Shown here piece after piece: positions 11,004 to 22,884 of a stretch of DNA of 64,000 nucleotides. Source of the stretch: Golubevia sp. BC0850 (lineage: Eukaryota; Basidiomycota; Exobasidiomycetes; Golubeviales; Golubeviaceae); the NCBI GenBank assembly GCA_012976225.1, contig JAAVVG010000001.1, forward strand, positions 1 to 64,000, written 5' to 3'. The stretch's first letter is position 1, and each line of letters starts with the position of its first letter. A model generated the notes under the pieces. That model had not been told where the DNA came from. It saw nothing but the letters and a program-made list of their open reading frames with translations, and did not search any database. A program made the position numbers and the translations under genes.

Positions 11004-13339
11004 TCATTGAGAAGATAGATTAGACTGATAGAGTTTCTCTTGAGTTTGAAGATAGGCGACGTACTGTGTAGAGAGGGTAGAGGGAAACAGGAGGGAGAGA
11101 GGTCAGTGACGGAAGGGAAGTTGAGGTGCAAGTGTCAACTTCGTGTTTCCTCATCCTCTCTCGACTCTCGAGTTACAGCTGAATGAGGGAATCACTGAGA
11201 AGATGGACTCCAAGTTGGTCAACTGAACAACGAAACCAAAGTACTCACATCAACAACAAACTTAACCTGTTCAGCAGTTTCAATAGCTTTAGGACTTCTT
11301 CTTCTCCTAATAGTTTCAATCAAGTTTTCCACAGTCTTGATAATTTCATCACTTGCCGGTTCCTCATCGATATCACCTCCTCCATCTAACATTTTCTGAT
11401 CTTTTCCATTCGATCCCTGTTGAAGCTGAACCTGTCTAACCAGACCCATTTTCATCAACCAAGCACAAGCTACCAGTCCAGCTCTTCCAACTCCACCTCT
11501 ACAGTGAATGAGAACATTTCTACCTCTTAAACTGTAATCTTGAGCAACAGCAGTGACCATTGCGTCGATAGTTGCAACGTCAGAAGGAGCATAACCTTCA
11601 GCCATCGGTAATCTGACGACGTGTAACCCTAAAGAATCAGCTTCTCTTTCGTACTCTGACCAAGGAGCTCCTAGCAATGCAAGTTCTTCGTCGTCTAAGC
11701 AGCATACTACAGCTCCGACTCCTAGTAGATGAATACGAGATAAATCGATTCCTAAATCTCTACAGATGGCTCCTCTACCTCTTACTGGTCCCGTTAAACG
11801 AACTTTCTTTCCCGGACAGGAAGAAAGGAACAGGTTTCCTACCTTTTTAATCGATTGAATCGTTGAGGTTGAAGGATTTGAGGAGGATCCGTTCGGTTTT
11901 TGAGCTCCATCACCGTCTGCTAAACTGTTATGAGCGGAATAGAAAGCTAGATCAATCGTGTTTCCAACCCTGATTAACCTTTCACCTGATACTTGTCTTT
12001 GAGAATGCAAGTTTGAGGAATCAAAGGAAGGTACTGGGATTGAAGGTTGAACTCCAATCTCTTCCATCTCTTCCGGTTTGGAACCACTTCCATTGACGTT
12101 GGGAGCTCCGTCTGAAGGCTGAGAATTGGTCCCATTCGTTAAACTTCTCCTTTTCTCTTGTCTAGATCTACCCTCTTTATCAGCCTCCTCAAGTTCTGAC
12201 AAGACTTTCTTCGGTAAAACTCCAGATTGAGAATCGTAAATTCTGGAAGAGATTAAAGGAATGAGTTCCATGGGAACTATCGTTGAGATGTTGATGGGAT
12301 GGGTATCAGAAGTCTTGATGGCGGAAGCTTGAGCTTGAGTTTGGTTTGTCGTAGAGGCAGAAGCAGTTCCGGAAGCAGGTTGATTTTGTTGGTCGGCTGT
12401 TGCAGTTCCATTACCGTTATCAGTAGCAGTTTCCTTCTCCTTTTCGATCCTCTCTTTCTCATCTTTTTCTCTCCGTCTTTCTCTTTCTCTCTCGGCTTCT
12501 CTTTCATGTTCCAACCCCTTCTCTCTCTCCTTTCTAGCTACATCTTCTTTAACAGCAGTCTCCTCTTTTTCTTGCAATTCTCTCATATACTGAATCTTAG
12601 CCTTGGCTTGTAAGACAGATAAGAAATGAACCGAAGAAGATAAAGAAGAGGGTAAGAAACCTTTACCAGTCGAAAGTGTTTGAACAGTCGTTGGAGAAGG
12701 TGCGGGAACAGGTTGAGGAGTTGAATTGGAAGAAGTTGGAGCAGAGCCGTTTTCATTCAGAACTGTCTTGAGGTTCTTGGGACTGTTGTTAGCACTCCAA
12801 TCCATAGAATCTCCATTCTTCTTGAAGCTCTCTTCGTTCATGGCATCTGCGATTTCTTTCTCCACTGATCCATCTCCGAGATTGTTGTCTAAACTTTTTA
12901 GTCCTAAAGCATTTGATCCTTCACTACTATTGAAATCCATGTCATCTTCAATCTTTTGTAAAGAAGTGGCTCTAATTTCTGAAGCTGAAGTGATTGGAGC
13001 AGTTGAAGCTGGTCTCTTAATACCGCACGGAGATCCATGAGGATGTAAATGAGGATCAGAAATCGAAGATGAACTTCCATTTCCGTTTCTACTTGGTAGA
13101 GAGTTGCTATCAGGAATAGGAGTTGAAGTTGATGAATCGGGTTTAATTGGAGAAGCGGATCTCATTTCTAAGTCACTTTGATCTGGTAGAGTGACTTCAT
13201 TTGTTGGATCTTGATCTAATTTTGGGTTTTCTAACCCATTTAAATCAGAAGATTCTGCTCCACCTCCATACAGCATTCTTTCCCTCTTCTTTAACATCCA
13301 TTGAGATGCAGCTTGTTCGTTCTGTCTTTGCTTTGCCAT
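11004..13339 (-). CDS. CDKN3-like dual-specificity phosphatase with long disordered N-terminus
   Basis: Predicted Cys-dependent protein phosphatase of about 716 residues. Two exons, 11249-13339 and 11004-11063, join in phase after 'KFVVD' to give the end YVAYLQTQEKLYQSNLSSQ. Roughly the first 470 residues are low-complexity, rich in Ser, Asn and Pro, with a highly charged coiled stretch of alternating Glu/Arg/Lys near residues 265-310. The C-terminal catalytic domain has the CX5R loop HCRGGVGRAGLVA with the nucleophile near Cys613. Before it come CCLDDEELALLG and LPMAEGYAPSDVATID, an arrangement like the KAP/CDKN3 family (CDKN3 has IADGGTPD before HCYGGLGRS). The target is unknown. It could act on a cyclin-dependent kinase by family analogy, but the long N-extension is not shared with CDKN3. 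Confidence 0.8.
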
Positions 13340-13727
13340 TGTAGTTTCTACCAGATCTGGTTGTTGGAGTGTTAAGGGGATATAAGCGTAGGGAGATCCT
13401 GTAGGAGGAGAGAAGATTAGAGGGAGAGATGGAGTTGGGTCGTAAGTGGGAGAGATGGCATGCTAGAAGATGAAACAGTCAGAGAGCCCTGGGTACTGTA
13501 GGCAACTCTGAGAAATGAAAATCACTTTTAGTAGGAATGGTGCTCTGAGAGGTCAGAAGGAGCAAGCAAGTTCCCTCTCCCTTCCTCCCTTGCCACAACT
13601 GCCAAGCTCAATCTCACGGGCTAACCAAACTTGCTCTGACCTGCTCGAAACGTTCTGTCTGGACAATAATCTAACATCTCTGGACTCTCTTTCTCTGATG
13701 TCATGACCAACATGAAGCAAGGAAGTG
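13340..13727. other. Intergenic region upstream of the phosphatase
   Basis: Nearly 390 bp between two minus-strand genes. It should hold the phosphatase promoter and the 3' UTR of the small orphan gene. An open minus-strand frame (13553-13759) has no recognisable domain. Nothing else is evident. Confidence 0.4.
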
Positions 13728-14486
13728 CTAGTCCTTGTAGCATCTGCCCCCGCCTTCAATAGGACTTCTCTCGGCCCAAGTCCAGAAATCTCCGAAGGAG
13801 CGGTAGTGAGAGTTCATAGACCACAGAGTTCTTGCTTCGATCTAGGAGTTTGTCTTTACTCCGTCCCTTGTCACCAACAAGTAGTCCTTGGACCCTCCCT
13901 TCTAGATCCACAGCCGAGTCCTTGCCTTTCTCTCCTCTACCTTCTCCCTCTCTGAATCCTTATTTGACTCTTTCCGATCACTTCCTGATTTCCACCTCCT
14001 TCCTCGCTTCATCATTCTTTAATGAATCTCCACTTCTCTGTACGAAATCGCGTCTCCCAACTCACCAAGTTCACCATATTTCATCTTACTATAAGGACTC
14101 AAATGGTGTTGACTTGCCAATCTACTGAGTTTCATCAATTTGACCCATTCCTTCTGTTTAGAGACTTTCGAAGCTTCCAATACTTCTTGAACTGCCCAAT
14201 CTCTTTGTGAATGGGGGTTGAGGGGTGAAGGATGTAGCTGTTGCTGCTGTTGAGGAGCAATGGCGATTGGAGCAGAAGAAGTAGGAACAGCGATAGGAGC
14301 AGGAGCAGGATTCGGAATGGAAGAGCTGGCAGAAGAAGAAGAGGAGGAGGAAGTGGAACTTGAATTGGTGGAAGGACGAATCGTTTCACCTTGAGCGTTG
14401 GAGAAGGAGGTGGAAAGTGTAGTTCCCCCTATACCAATTCCTCCGCTTCCTGTTGATGGTCCAGTAAAGACTGTCGGATTAGACAT
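13728..14486 (-). CDS. Small orphan protein, about 160 residues
   Basis: Two exons, 14066-14486 and 13728-13789, join in phase 1 across a 276-nt intron with a GTGAGT donor. The N-terminal half is low-complexity: poly-Ser, then Pro/Ala, then a run of five Gln. The C-terminal half looks folded and basic, with RDWAVQEVLEASKVSKQKEW followed by SRLASQHHLSPYSKMKYGEL. The second exon adds GDFWTWAERSPIEGGGRCYK. Without splicing the frame ends sooner, at 14019. The second exon rests on a modest acceptor (TTCGGAG), so the C-terminus is less certain than the first exon. I do not recognise the family. It could be a small organellar or nuclear protein, but nothing in it decides. Confidence 0.55.
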
Positions 14487-15969
14487 GGTTTCCAAACCAA
14501 ACCTTGACTTGTGGGACTTGAAGAGGGAGAGTGAGCGATAGAGGAGGTGCTTGATTAGAACGAAAGGCTTGGAGATAGACCAGCTAAGGTTTGATGATGA
14601 GAGTTGATGATTAGATGAGATTAATAGATAGTTAAGTAAGTTAAGAGACCTTGGAGGAAAGAACGATCTGGAAAAGATGAGAACGGTTGACGTTGTACCT
14701 TCTGATGAGGAAAGGGAGAGAAGGGAGAATCCCACCTAACACGAAACGATCGACAATATCGGTGATTCAAGGTTTCCTCGCCAATTCTTTAAATATGCTT
14801 CTTCTTCACCTCGTTTCTGATTTTGATTTTTTTTGCTGGCTTATGAGATGATAGTGGAAGGCCAGAAGTTTCCGTCCCGAGGTTAGTGACGGGGATGTGA
14901 TGGCAGCCTTGACAGTGACCTCATCTCTTATGACTTCTCCACTTCTGTTCCCATGCCTCTTCGTAGCGAGAAATAGGGCTAAAAGCTCAACCAGTGGAGT
15001 TCTGGTGGAAGAATAAGGAGGAGCGAAGACAAGCGTTCACCTTCTCCTGGCGTCGATGGGTGGCAACCCTCTCGAAAGGGGGTAGACCTCCCTCGAGAAG
15101 ACAAGAGTCGGGCTGAAAATGGATTCGAAGGAAGTTTCGACTATTTTTAGAGATTGGAGGTGCCTTTATCTTCCAACCTACGATGATGAGGCTCTACTTT
15201 TTCTCCAATGCCTTCGCTGTTTGCCACCTCTCTTTCAACCTTACAGTGACTTCCATTTGGGCACATTCCTCTCAAACATGTAAGTTGAATTAACTCAAAG
15301 TCATTCTCCAACTTTGAATTGTCCATTCCTTAAGCGGGGCTATTATCCCTTTGGAGCTTCAAGATCTTCGTTTGACTTTCAGTTCCAGTCGAGCTTTCTT
15401 AAATCCTAAGCCTCGAACCTGGTGCAAGGGCCTATTCGATTACAAGTGATTGTCCTTTTGAATTTTGATGAATTGCTTCTCCAGTTCACTTTCCCTTTGT
15501 CTCTTTCGTGGCGTTGGCTGGGCTTGTAGTTTGAAGCTTGCCACGAACGAGTCGGCGGCAGTGGAAGGCTGGGAGAGGATAGAACTTGAGAATTTGTGCG
15601 ACATCTCCAGCCAATCTTTTCATAATCTATACCATACCATTTCCATTTCCATTTCCAACTCCATTTCCATTTGGATTCTATTTCTAAGCCAAAGGAAGAG
15701 AGAAGAGCCTCGTTATGTATTAGTTTCAGTGCGATTGAAGAAGAATTCAAACCCCGCCCGCCATTGAATCTCTCCAGCTCTCTCCCTTCTCCCTTCTCTC
15801 CTTATTCGATTCCACTTCTTCTCATCTCATCTAGTTTCTATTTAATCTTTTCATTCCCTATCCTCTAAGGTCTCCAACTTCAAGAACAATCTCTCAATCT
15901 CCTCTCTCTCTTTTGGCTGGATCCAACCCTCTCTCCCTTTCCTCTCTTCCTTCACCGACCCATCCCACG
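14487..15969. other. Long divergent intergenic region upstream of chitin synthase
   Basis: Nearly 1.5 kb between two divergent genes, the largest upstream region in the window. Near the CHS start it becomes strongly pyrimidine-rich on the plus strand (15770-15960), as is common in fungal core promoters and 5' UTRs. A CCATTT hexamer repeat lies within it. No ORF or RNA gene is supported. The length would allow complex control of chitin synthase, but I see no specific sites. Confidence 0.45.
15637..15674. repeat. CCATTT hexamer microsatellite
   Basis: Imperfect tandem array of CCATTT with one variant unit (CCAACT) in the middle, preceded by related CCATAC units. It lies upstream of the chitin synthase gene. 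Confidence 0.7.
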
Positions 15970-18900
15970 ATGGCCAAATCAGATCTCCTTTCGGGGAAAT
16001 CCTTTGTTCGTCGACCTAATGCCAATCGACCAGATACATCGATTCCAATTCGGTCAGAAGCACCGCCTCCTTTAAGACAACCAACAAAGATGCAAAGAGC
16101 AAAGACCTTAACACGACCTGAAAGATCTCAACCTCAAGTCCCTTTGATCAATCCACAGAATGGTGGTCCAGGTTTCTCAGATGCCAAAGGTAAAGGTGAT
16201 GGTGGATCTGGTACTTGGGGTTTCATGAGCAAACTTTGTACTTTCTGGGCTATAGGCCCTTGCCTTGGGGCTTGTGGTTTGAAGGATAAGAGTAGCAAAC
16301 AGGCTTGGAGAGAGAAGTGAGTTGACGCAGCTTGCATCGATCAGGATGGAACAGAGTTGTTGATAACTAATCTTGATTGGCACTGCTAGTTGTATTCATC
16401 CCCTTGATCTTATCTGGATTGGACTTAACCCCCCTTCCTCCTTCTCGACCCCCCTTCACTCCCTCTTCCAGAGTCACCCTGGTCATAATAGCTCTCGTTC
16501 TAGGAGCTTTCATTGGATTCATTACAATGGGTTTGAATGCTGCTCTTTGTCCAACTGCTGCAACTCTCAACACAAAGAGTTTGGCGAGGATAGGAGATGG
16601 TGGTTGTGAGTAATCTTGATAGAGAGCTACGGGGTAGGATGAGTTGGATACTCAAAGGAATACAAACTTCTTGGTCTATATGACAGAGATCATCTCTTAG
16701 CTCTTTCTTAGATTGAGCTCTGTGAATGGAGATCTTACCTTCTTCCCGATCTGGCTCCTCTCCCTCCCTCCTTCCTTAGCAACTCTTGGAGTAAACGGGT
16801 GGGAAATGAACATCACCTCAGCAGAACTTCCAGATCAAAAGGACTTGGGGTATAACCTCTTTCAACTGATTCCTGGAACTGATGTCACTCCACTTTTCAA
16901 GAGAGATGAAGAGACTTATTACCCTTCTTGTACTGGATTGGATGGTCTTTACGCTACTTCTGACACCTGCATTCAAGCTGGAAACTCAATCGATTGTCCA
17001 TTGAAGGATCTCACTGCTGCTCAACTACAGGAGTGGAAGATCGGGAATGATAGCAGAAGAATTGGGTACGGTTGGGAGGACATGGCTGATAATAGATATA
17101 GCGAATACTTGGTGAGTTTAGAGAGAGGAAAGAGGGGTTGAGAGACGAAGATGGGGAGGCACCGACATTGACTTGACATGATCGAAACACCAAAAAGGAA
17201 TGAAGGCGTGCTTTGAGGGAAGGGAAGAGTGGAAAGGAGAAACTCAAGGAGCTCCACTCGGTTCCAAACCACTCAACCTCCCTCTCATATTCCTCTCTCC
17301 CTCTAGGTCCTCGACGGAGTGGTTCTGAATCTTGGACCTTATCTAGCTGCCAATCCAAAAGCAGTCACAACAGACATCGTAGATGTAGCTCTCCGACTTC
17401 AACTAGAATCAATTCCAACTGACGGAGGAAAGGATGCTACTAGAATGTTCAACACTCGAACAGACCTCAAGAAAGCAGTTCCATGTTTAAAGGAGAAGTA
17501 TATCGCAGGTTACATCGACAAGATCACTCCAGGTTGTTTCGTCTCGAACTTATTCCTCTATGCTTCCTTAATCGTAATTCTGGGTTTAGTCTTTATCAGG
17601 TTCTTGATGGCTATTTATTTCTCTTGGTTCTTAAGTTGGAGAATGTCTTCACCATCAAAGAGGAGAACTGGTGGAATCAATCATCACACTATGCCTTCTG
17701 GTGCTATTTCGAACGTCAATTCTTCTGGAACTGCACCTTGGGCTAACAAGGAAAGACCTCCAGCTTCAAAACCTCAGAGATTGAGACACGATGGGTCCGA
17801 TGATGACTCTTTAGCTTCTATGAATAGATCGTTAACCTCAACTTCTGAAGTTGGAAACGAGCCCTTCATCGTTTGTTTAGTCACTTGTTATTCTGAAGGA
17901 GAAGAAGGTATCTCGAACACTCTAACTTCTTTAGCTGGAACTGATTATCCGGATTCCAGAAAGCTCTTATTCGTAGTCGCTGATGGAATGGTTACTGGCT
18001 CTGGTGAATCTATGTCTACTCCGGATATCTGTGTTAGCATGCTAGAAGCTGATGCTAGATTTGGTACTCCAATGCCGATGTCTTTCGTTTCCGTGGCTCA
18101 AGGTTCTAAACAACATAACATGGCTATGGTTTATGCTGGTCACTATACGAAAGCGAAAGGTCATAGAGTACCATTGGTCGTTATCGTCAAGTGTGGAAGT
18201 CAAGCTGAAGCTAAAACTGGTAAACCCGGTAACAGAGGTAAAAGAGATTCTCAAATGATCTTGATGAACTTCTTTCAGAGAATTACCTACAATGATAGAA
18301 TGACTCCTTTAGATTTCGATCTTTTCAGAAAGCTACACGCTTTGATGGGAGTCACTCCGGATTTCTTTGAGCTTTGTATGATGGTGAGCAAGACGAACGG
18401 AATAGAAGGTATGAATCGATACAGACAACTAACTCTCTTACTTCTTCTCCAGGTCGATGCCGATACTCTGGTCTATCCTCCTTCTTTGAGGCTGCTCACG
18501 AACTGCATGATGAAAGATCACTTAATCATGGGCGTTTGTGGAGAGACGAGAATCTCCAACAAGACTCAATCTTGGGTTACGATGATTCAGGTTTACGAAT
18601 ACTTTATCTCTCATCACATGGTTAAAGCGTTCGAATCTGTCTTTGGAGGAGTGACCTGTCTTCCTGGTTGTTTCTCAATGTATCGAATCAAGTCACGTAA
18701 ACCGGACGACGACGATTGGGTACCGATCATCGTGAAGCCGGAAATCACAAGAGAATACTCTCAATCTACAGTCACAACTTTACATCAAAAGAATTTGCTG
18801 CTACTGGGAGAAGACAGGTTCTTATCGACTACTTTACTGAGAACTTTCCCAACTAGGAAGATGGTCTTCTGTCCTCAAGCGCGGTGTAGAACTGAAGTTC

Positions 18901-20234
18901 CTCATACTTTCAAGATGCTGCTCTCTCAAAGAAGAAGATGGATTAACTCTACTATTCACAACTTAATGGAACTGGTTTTGGTTAGAGATTTATGTGGAAC
19001 TTTCTGCTTCTCGATGCAGTTCGTCGTATTTATGGATCTATTGGGAACTGCAGTCTTGCCAGTCTCTCTGGCTTTGACCTACACTCTGATCGTCACTTAC
19101 ATCCTCAATCCCCCTCACACCTTTACCGAAGCCATTCCATTAATGCTACTTTGTTCAGTCATTGGTTTACCAGCAGTCTTAATTCTTCTCGCAACTAGAA
19201 AAGTGGTGTACGTCGCTTGGATGTTGATCTATTTAATCGCTTTACCAGTATGGAACTTTGCTCTTCCGGTTTATTCTTTCTGGCATTTCGATGATTTCTC
19301 TTGGGGAGAAACCAGAAAGGTTGAAGGAGAAGCTAAAGGCGAAGCTCATGGAGATGGAGAAGGTGAATTTAATCCAAATGTCATTCCTTTGAGAAGGTGG
19401 GAGGATTGGGAGAGATCTAGATTAAGGAAACTGAAGAGAGAAGATAAGAGAAGGAATGAATTAGAAGGTCAATTCGGTAGAGGTTTCCATAATGATGGGA
19501 AACCGAATCAACAGAATCAAAACCAACCTCCTCCTTTACTCAACAGAGGTCCCCCACTTCAAAACGGCTTCTCTCCGATGCATGGAGGTCTCGCTGGTCC
19601 AGGTGCTGACAAGATTCTCAGAGACTCAGATTCTTGGTCGGACTCAGCTTCGGACTTGGAGGAAGACAAGTGGGGAGGTCAAATCGGAGGATACGATGAG
19701 TCTGCCCCTCCTCCTTTAGCAATCGTTAGACATTCAGTCTGGATGAATGGTCAAGAAGTTATTCTAGATCAGAGGGATATGGAAGATATGATGGAGAAAG
19801 GTTGGGATGATGAAGAATCTAGTGGGATTCATAGACCTGGTCAACCAGTCAGACCAAGTGCAGCCAACGCTGCTAGGAGAAGTAGATTCGATCTCGGTGA
19901 TACTCCAGTTCCTAGAATCCCAAGTCGATTCGAAACTCCTAATCTCGGAAGTAATGGAAGTCCGAACGGTGGCTATGGAGGTCAACAATTCCCAAATGAT
20001 TCTACTGCTTCTTTCGCTGGTCAGTCTTCGAATGGGGAATACACTAGTCTTATGAGAGGAACCAACTCTCCTGGAATGAGTGGTCCTTCTCCCTTTGATG
20101 ACAACGTTGGACATTCTTCGGCCGTTGGAAGTAATCAGCAGTCTCACACTAGGAATCGAAGTGGTGGAAACAATCTTCAAGCTCCTCAGCATATGGGAAT
20201 GGGACCTTTACGATCTCAATCGCCAAGGTTTTAA
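15970..20234 (+). CDS. CHS3: Class IV chitin synthase (Chs3-like)
   Basis: Plasma-membrane family 2 glycosyltransferase making cell-wall chitin from UDP-GlcNAc. Exons 15970-16316, 16472-16605, 16780-17111, 17307-18383 and 18453-20234 join in frame to about 1223 residues. The N-terminal motif [16 protein letters not shown] is followed by a membrane span ([20 protein letters not shown]), an extracytoplasmic region, another span ([20 protein letters not shown]) and the catalytic domain. That domain holds VDADTLVYP (donor site), the EDR motif in [15 protein letters not shown], and QRRRW in [21 protein letters not shown]-terminal spans follow, then a long disordered tail rich in Gly, Asn, Gln and Pro. 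This order matches class IV enzymes, which need Chs4- and Chs5/6-type factors in yeast. The class assignment is firm; paralogue identity is not testable here. Confidence 0.93.
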
Positions 20235-21349
20235 AGCCTTCTTTCCAAATCTTCTAGACGCGTTCTTCAACATCATAGATTTTCAAGTTCCAATTCAATC
20301 CGCTCGAATAGAGCGCTCCTCACAGACTTTCTCTTGGTCTTCAAGTTCAAAATCTATTTGTCTCAATCTTCCGCACTTATCACTCCTTCACTGTGTCGGT
20401 CTCTAAACTCGGTGTTCTTCTCAGTCAAGATCAACAGGATTCTTCAGGGCTGGTGCCGCTCTCATCTCATCTTTCAACCCATACTTTCCAGACTTTCTCT
20501 CCCCTTCTAATTTCTGAACATCTGGTCCTTCAATCTTCTCTTCAACACATCCATCGATTCGAATCTCAAGTTCTCATTTGAGCCAAAGAAAGAAAGAAGA
20601 AAGAACAACGACGAGATCAAGTTCCATTGTCTATACCCTCTTCTTTCTTTCCTTCGATCTTTCTTCATCGACATTCACTTGTCTTCTTCCAGTCATCATA
20701 ATATTTTTGGAGCTAGGTGCTCTTCTCTTCTAGTCCTTCATCTCGTCTTCATCTCTACCTCTCTCTTCCCAGATCTCCCCTTTCGTTTTTCTGATCTTCT
20801 CTCATGACTTTTAGCTTTCCACAATCAAGTCTCAGCTCTCTTGACCAACGCATACAATCAATTAACTCCCAACCCCCTTTCAGATATCACTTTTCCGTTT
20901 TGTCTCACTCCCCACACTCTTTAATTGACTTGATCACTCTCTTTTCTTTAGATCCTTCCCTCATCCTCTCCATCATTGATATCTGTATATAAGTTCGAGA
21001 CTATTTACTTCTTTTCTCTGTCCTTTTTCCTTGATCCTTAATTCCTTTGTTTATCAACCATCTTGTCTCTTTTTTCGCAATCATCTGAAAGTTCCTATTC
21101 GTATTTCCATCGCTCGACTTAGGGTGCGACTATCGAGGGACACCTTCGAAGATTCAAAGATCTTTATAAGCATCTTCATCGATGAGAGTCGAGGTGACGT
21201 TTTATAGGGGCTTTGAGGAATGATCAAAAGAAGTTGAAAAGACTTCGCGATGAAGGATTCTTCCCAAGTCCCATGTCCCAACCATCACTCTCCTTCTGCC
21301 ATCGCTCTCTACTCAACTCTACACCCAGCCAAATAGGACTCCAAATATC
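20235..21349. other. Intergenic region after chitin synthase
   Basis: About 1.1 kb of pyrimidine-rich sequence, holding the CHS 3' UTR and the region before the F-box pseudogene. Short open frames have no domain or coding character. No RNA gene is visible. Confidence 0.45.
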
Positions 21350-22884
21350 ATGGATTCAATCGTCAAGAACAGAGTTAAGGGACTAGAAGATCCGCTTCAA
21401 GCACTTCCTCCAGAGATGTTCTTTAAACTCTTCTCTTCTCCTCTCTTCCTCCTTCGTCGGTCGCTACTTCAAGTGCAGTCAGTAAACCTTGGAGAAACTC
21501 TATCAATGCCAACCCCACCCTTCATTCATTCGTGGATCTACTGGGTCAAGGGTCAAGGTGAAAGCAGTCAGATGCACAACCTTCTGCACTCCAATAATCA
21601 GCTTTCAAGAGTCTCTCTCAACTTATCACACTTCTGTGAAGACTTCTCTTCAAGGCTGGGACTGGCAAAAGAACAGGTTTAGACATCATTTTGGAGTCCT
21701 TTCGAAGATCCGAGCCCACTTTGAAAGAGGTTTCATTCAGAGCAACGCCAACTGCATTAAACAACGACAGCTTCAACTCTTGCACTACTATAGGTTTACA
21801 TCTTCTCACTCAACTACACACTTATCCAGCTTTGAGAAAGATTCAGATAGAAGTACCTTTGGGAGTTACTCTAAGTGCTGGAACTAGTTTAGGTGGAGTT
21901 GAGTCATTCATCTTGTCCGATACAGGTGATGACGGTTCTGTTGAAACCAAGATTGACGTTGCTCTGGAACTCATGAACAAAGCTAAGAATTTCGCTGGAA
22001 GTGAATTGACGAAATTCGTGGCGCCTGATTATTCTGATGACACACACATTAGAGAGGTTCTACAGGAGCTACTGTCATCAAAGAACTCTTTAAAAGAACT
22101 AGATTCAATGAGATTCAACTTTTTTTTATCCAAATGAGCTTTGGGACTTTTCGATGACCTGCACAAACCTCACTTCGTTATCACTTAATTTCAACAACAC
22201 CGGATTAGAAGAAGGCGTGCAAGAGCTCAAGATGCCAGAAGGATTTAAAAATACCACGGGCTTGAAAAGGTTGGACCTTATGTTAGAAGCAGACGTCACG
22301 TTTCCTTGGACTTCATTTCTGACATGGATAGGTAATGGATTGGAAGAACTGAATATTGTGAATCAAAGGATAAATAAGGAATCGGCAAACTTCCTCACTT
22401 AGAAACACTTTCCTTGATCCTCCTCAACTCCAGAGAAAAACTTGCAAGCATCTCTCTATCAGGAAACCGAGAAAAAGGAGATGAACTTCAAAGCTTCAAT
22501 AGCGGGCATTGTACAATCTTTCCCAACCTCAAGTCGGTGGAACTCAACGGCGTAAGCTCAGACATTCTCACGCTCTTCTCTAGTATACATTTACCTCAAC
22601 TTGCGAAATTACGAGTTGCATCTGAAGGAGCGACCTTCCACACCGCTATGAGTTCCATTACCAGCATCATCAAGTCCAGTCAGTCCACCTTAAGTAGTCT
22701 CACATTCAATTATTATCCTTCCCAAACCCACAAGCCACCGTCTCCCAGCTTTCTATTTAGCTTCCCTGTACTTCATACCCTAAGGCCTATAAGTTACAGA
22801 GGAAACACATGCAAGCATTGCGGAGAGTGGTTCTCAAAGTACAAGTACCCAGCACTCCGTACTCTAAATATTACTAGAGATTAG
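21350..22884 (+). pseudogene. F-box/LRR-type protein pseudogene
   Basis: The start encodes a typical fungal F-box (LQALPPEMFFKLFSS), but the rest of the motif, LPPSSVATSSAVSKPWRNSI, continues in another frame. Downstream, leucine-rich segments appear alternately in two frames: NNQLSRVSLNLSHFCEDF, then ILESFRRSEPTLKEVSF, then LTSLSLNFNNTGLEEG and LEELNIVNQRIN, then LPHLETLSLILLNSREKL. I count about five frame switches. One falls at a run of eight T (22121-22128), where seven would restore the frame. No canonical introns account for them. F-box proteins normally recruit substrates to SCF ubiquitin ligases; this copy looks inactivated. The end at 22884 is the stop of the last frame. The frame is conserved in pieces over 1.5 kb, so inactivation is probably recent. 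Confidence 0.75.

Noticed and set aside
10298-11007. Overlapping Ser/Leu-rich minus-strand ORFs after the phosphatase
   Set aside because: They overlap in different frames, have skewed composition and no domain, and fit a 3' UTR once the phosphatase intron is spliced.
16317-16471. Short open frame [14 protein letters not shown] in the chitin synthase region
   Set aside because: The acceptor at 16470-16471 joins the first exon in phase to a membrane span that fits class IV enzymes; the upstream frame lies in the intron.
19764-20192. 142-codon minus-strand ORF
   Set aside because: It is antisense to the low-complexity C-terminal tail of chitin synthase.
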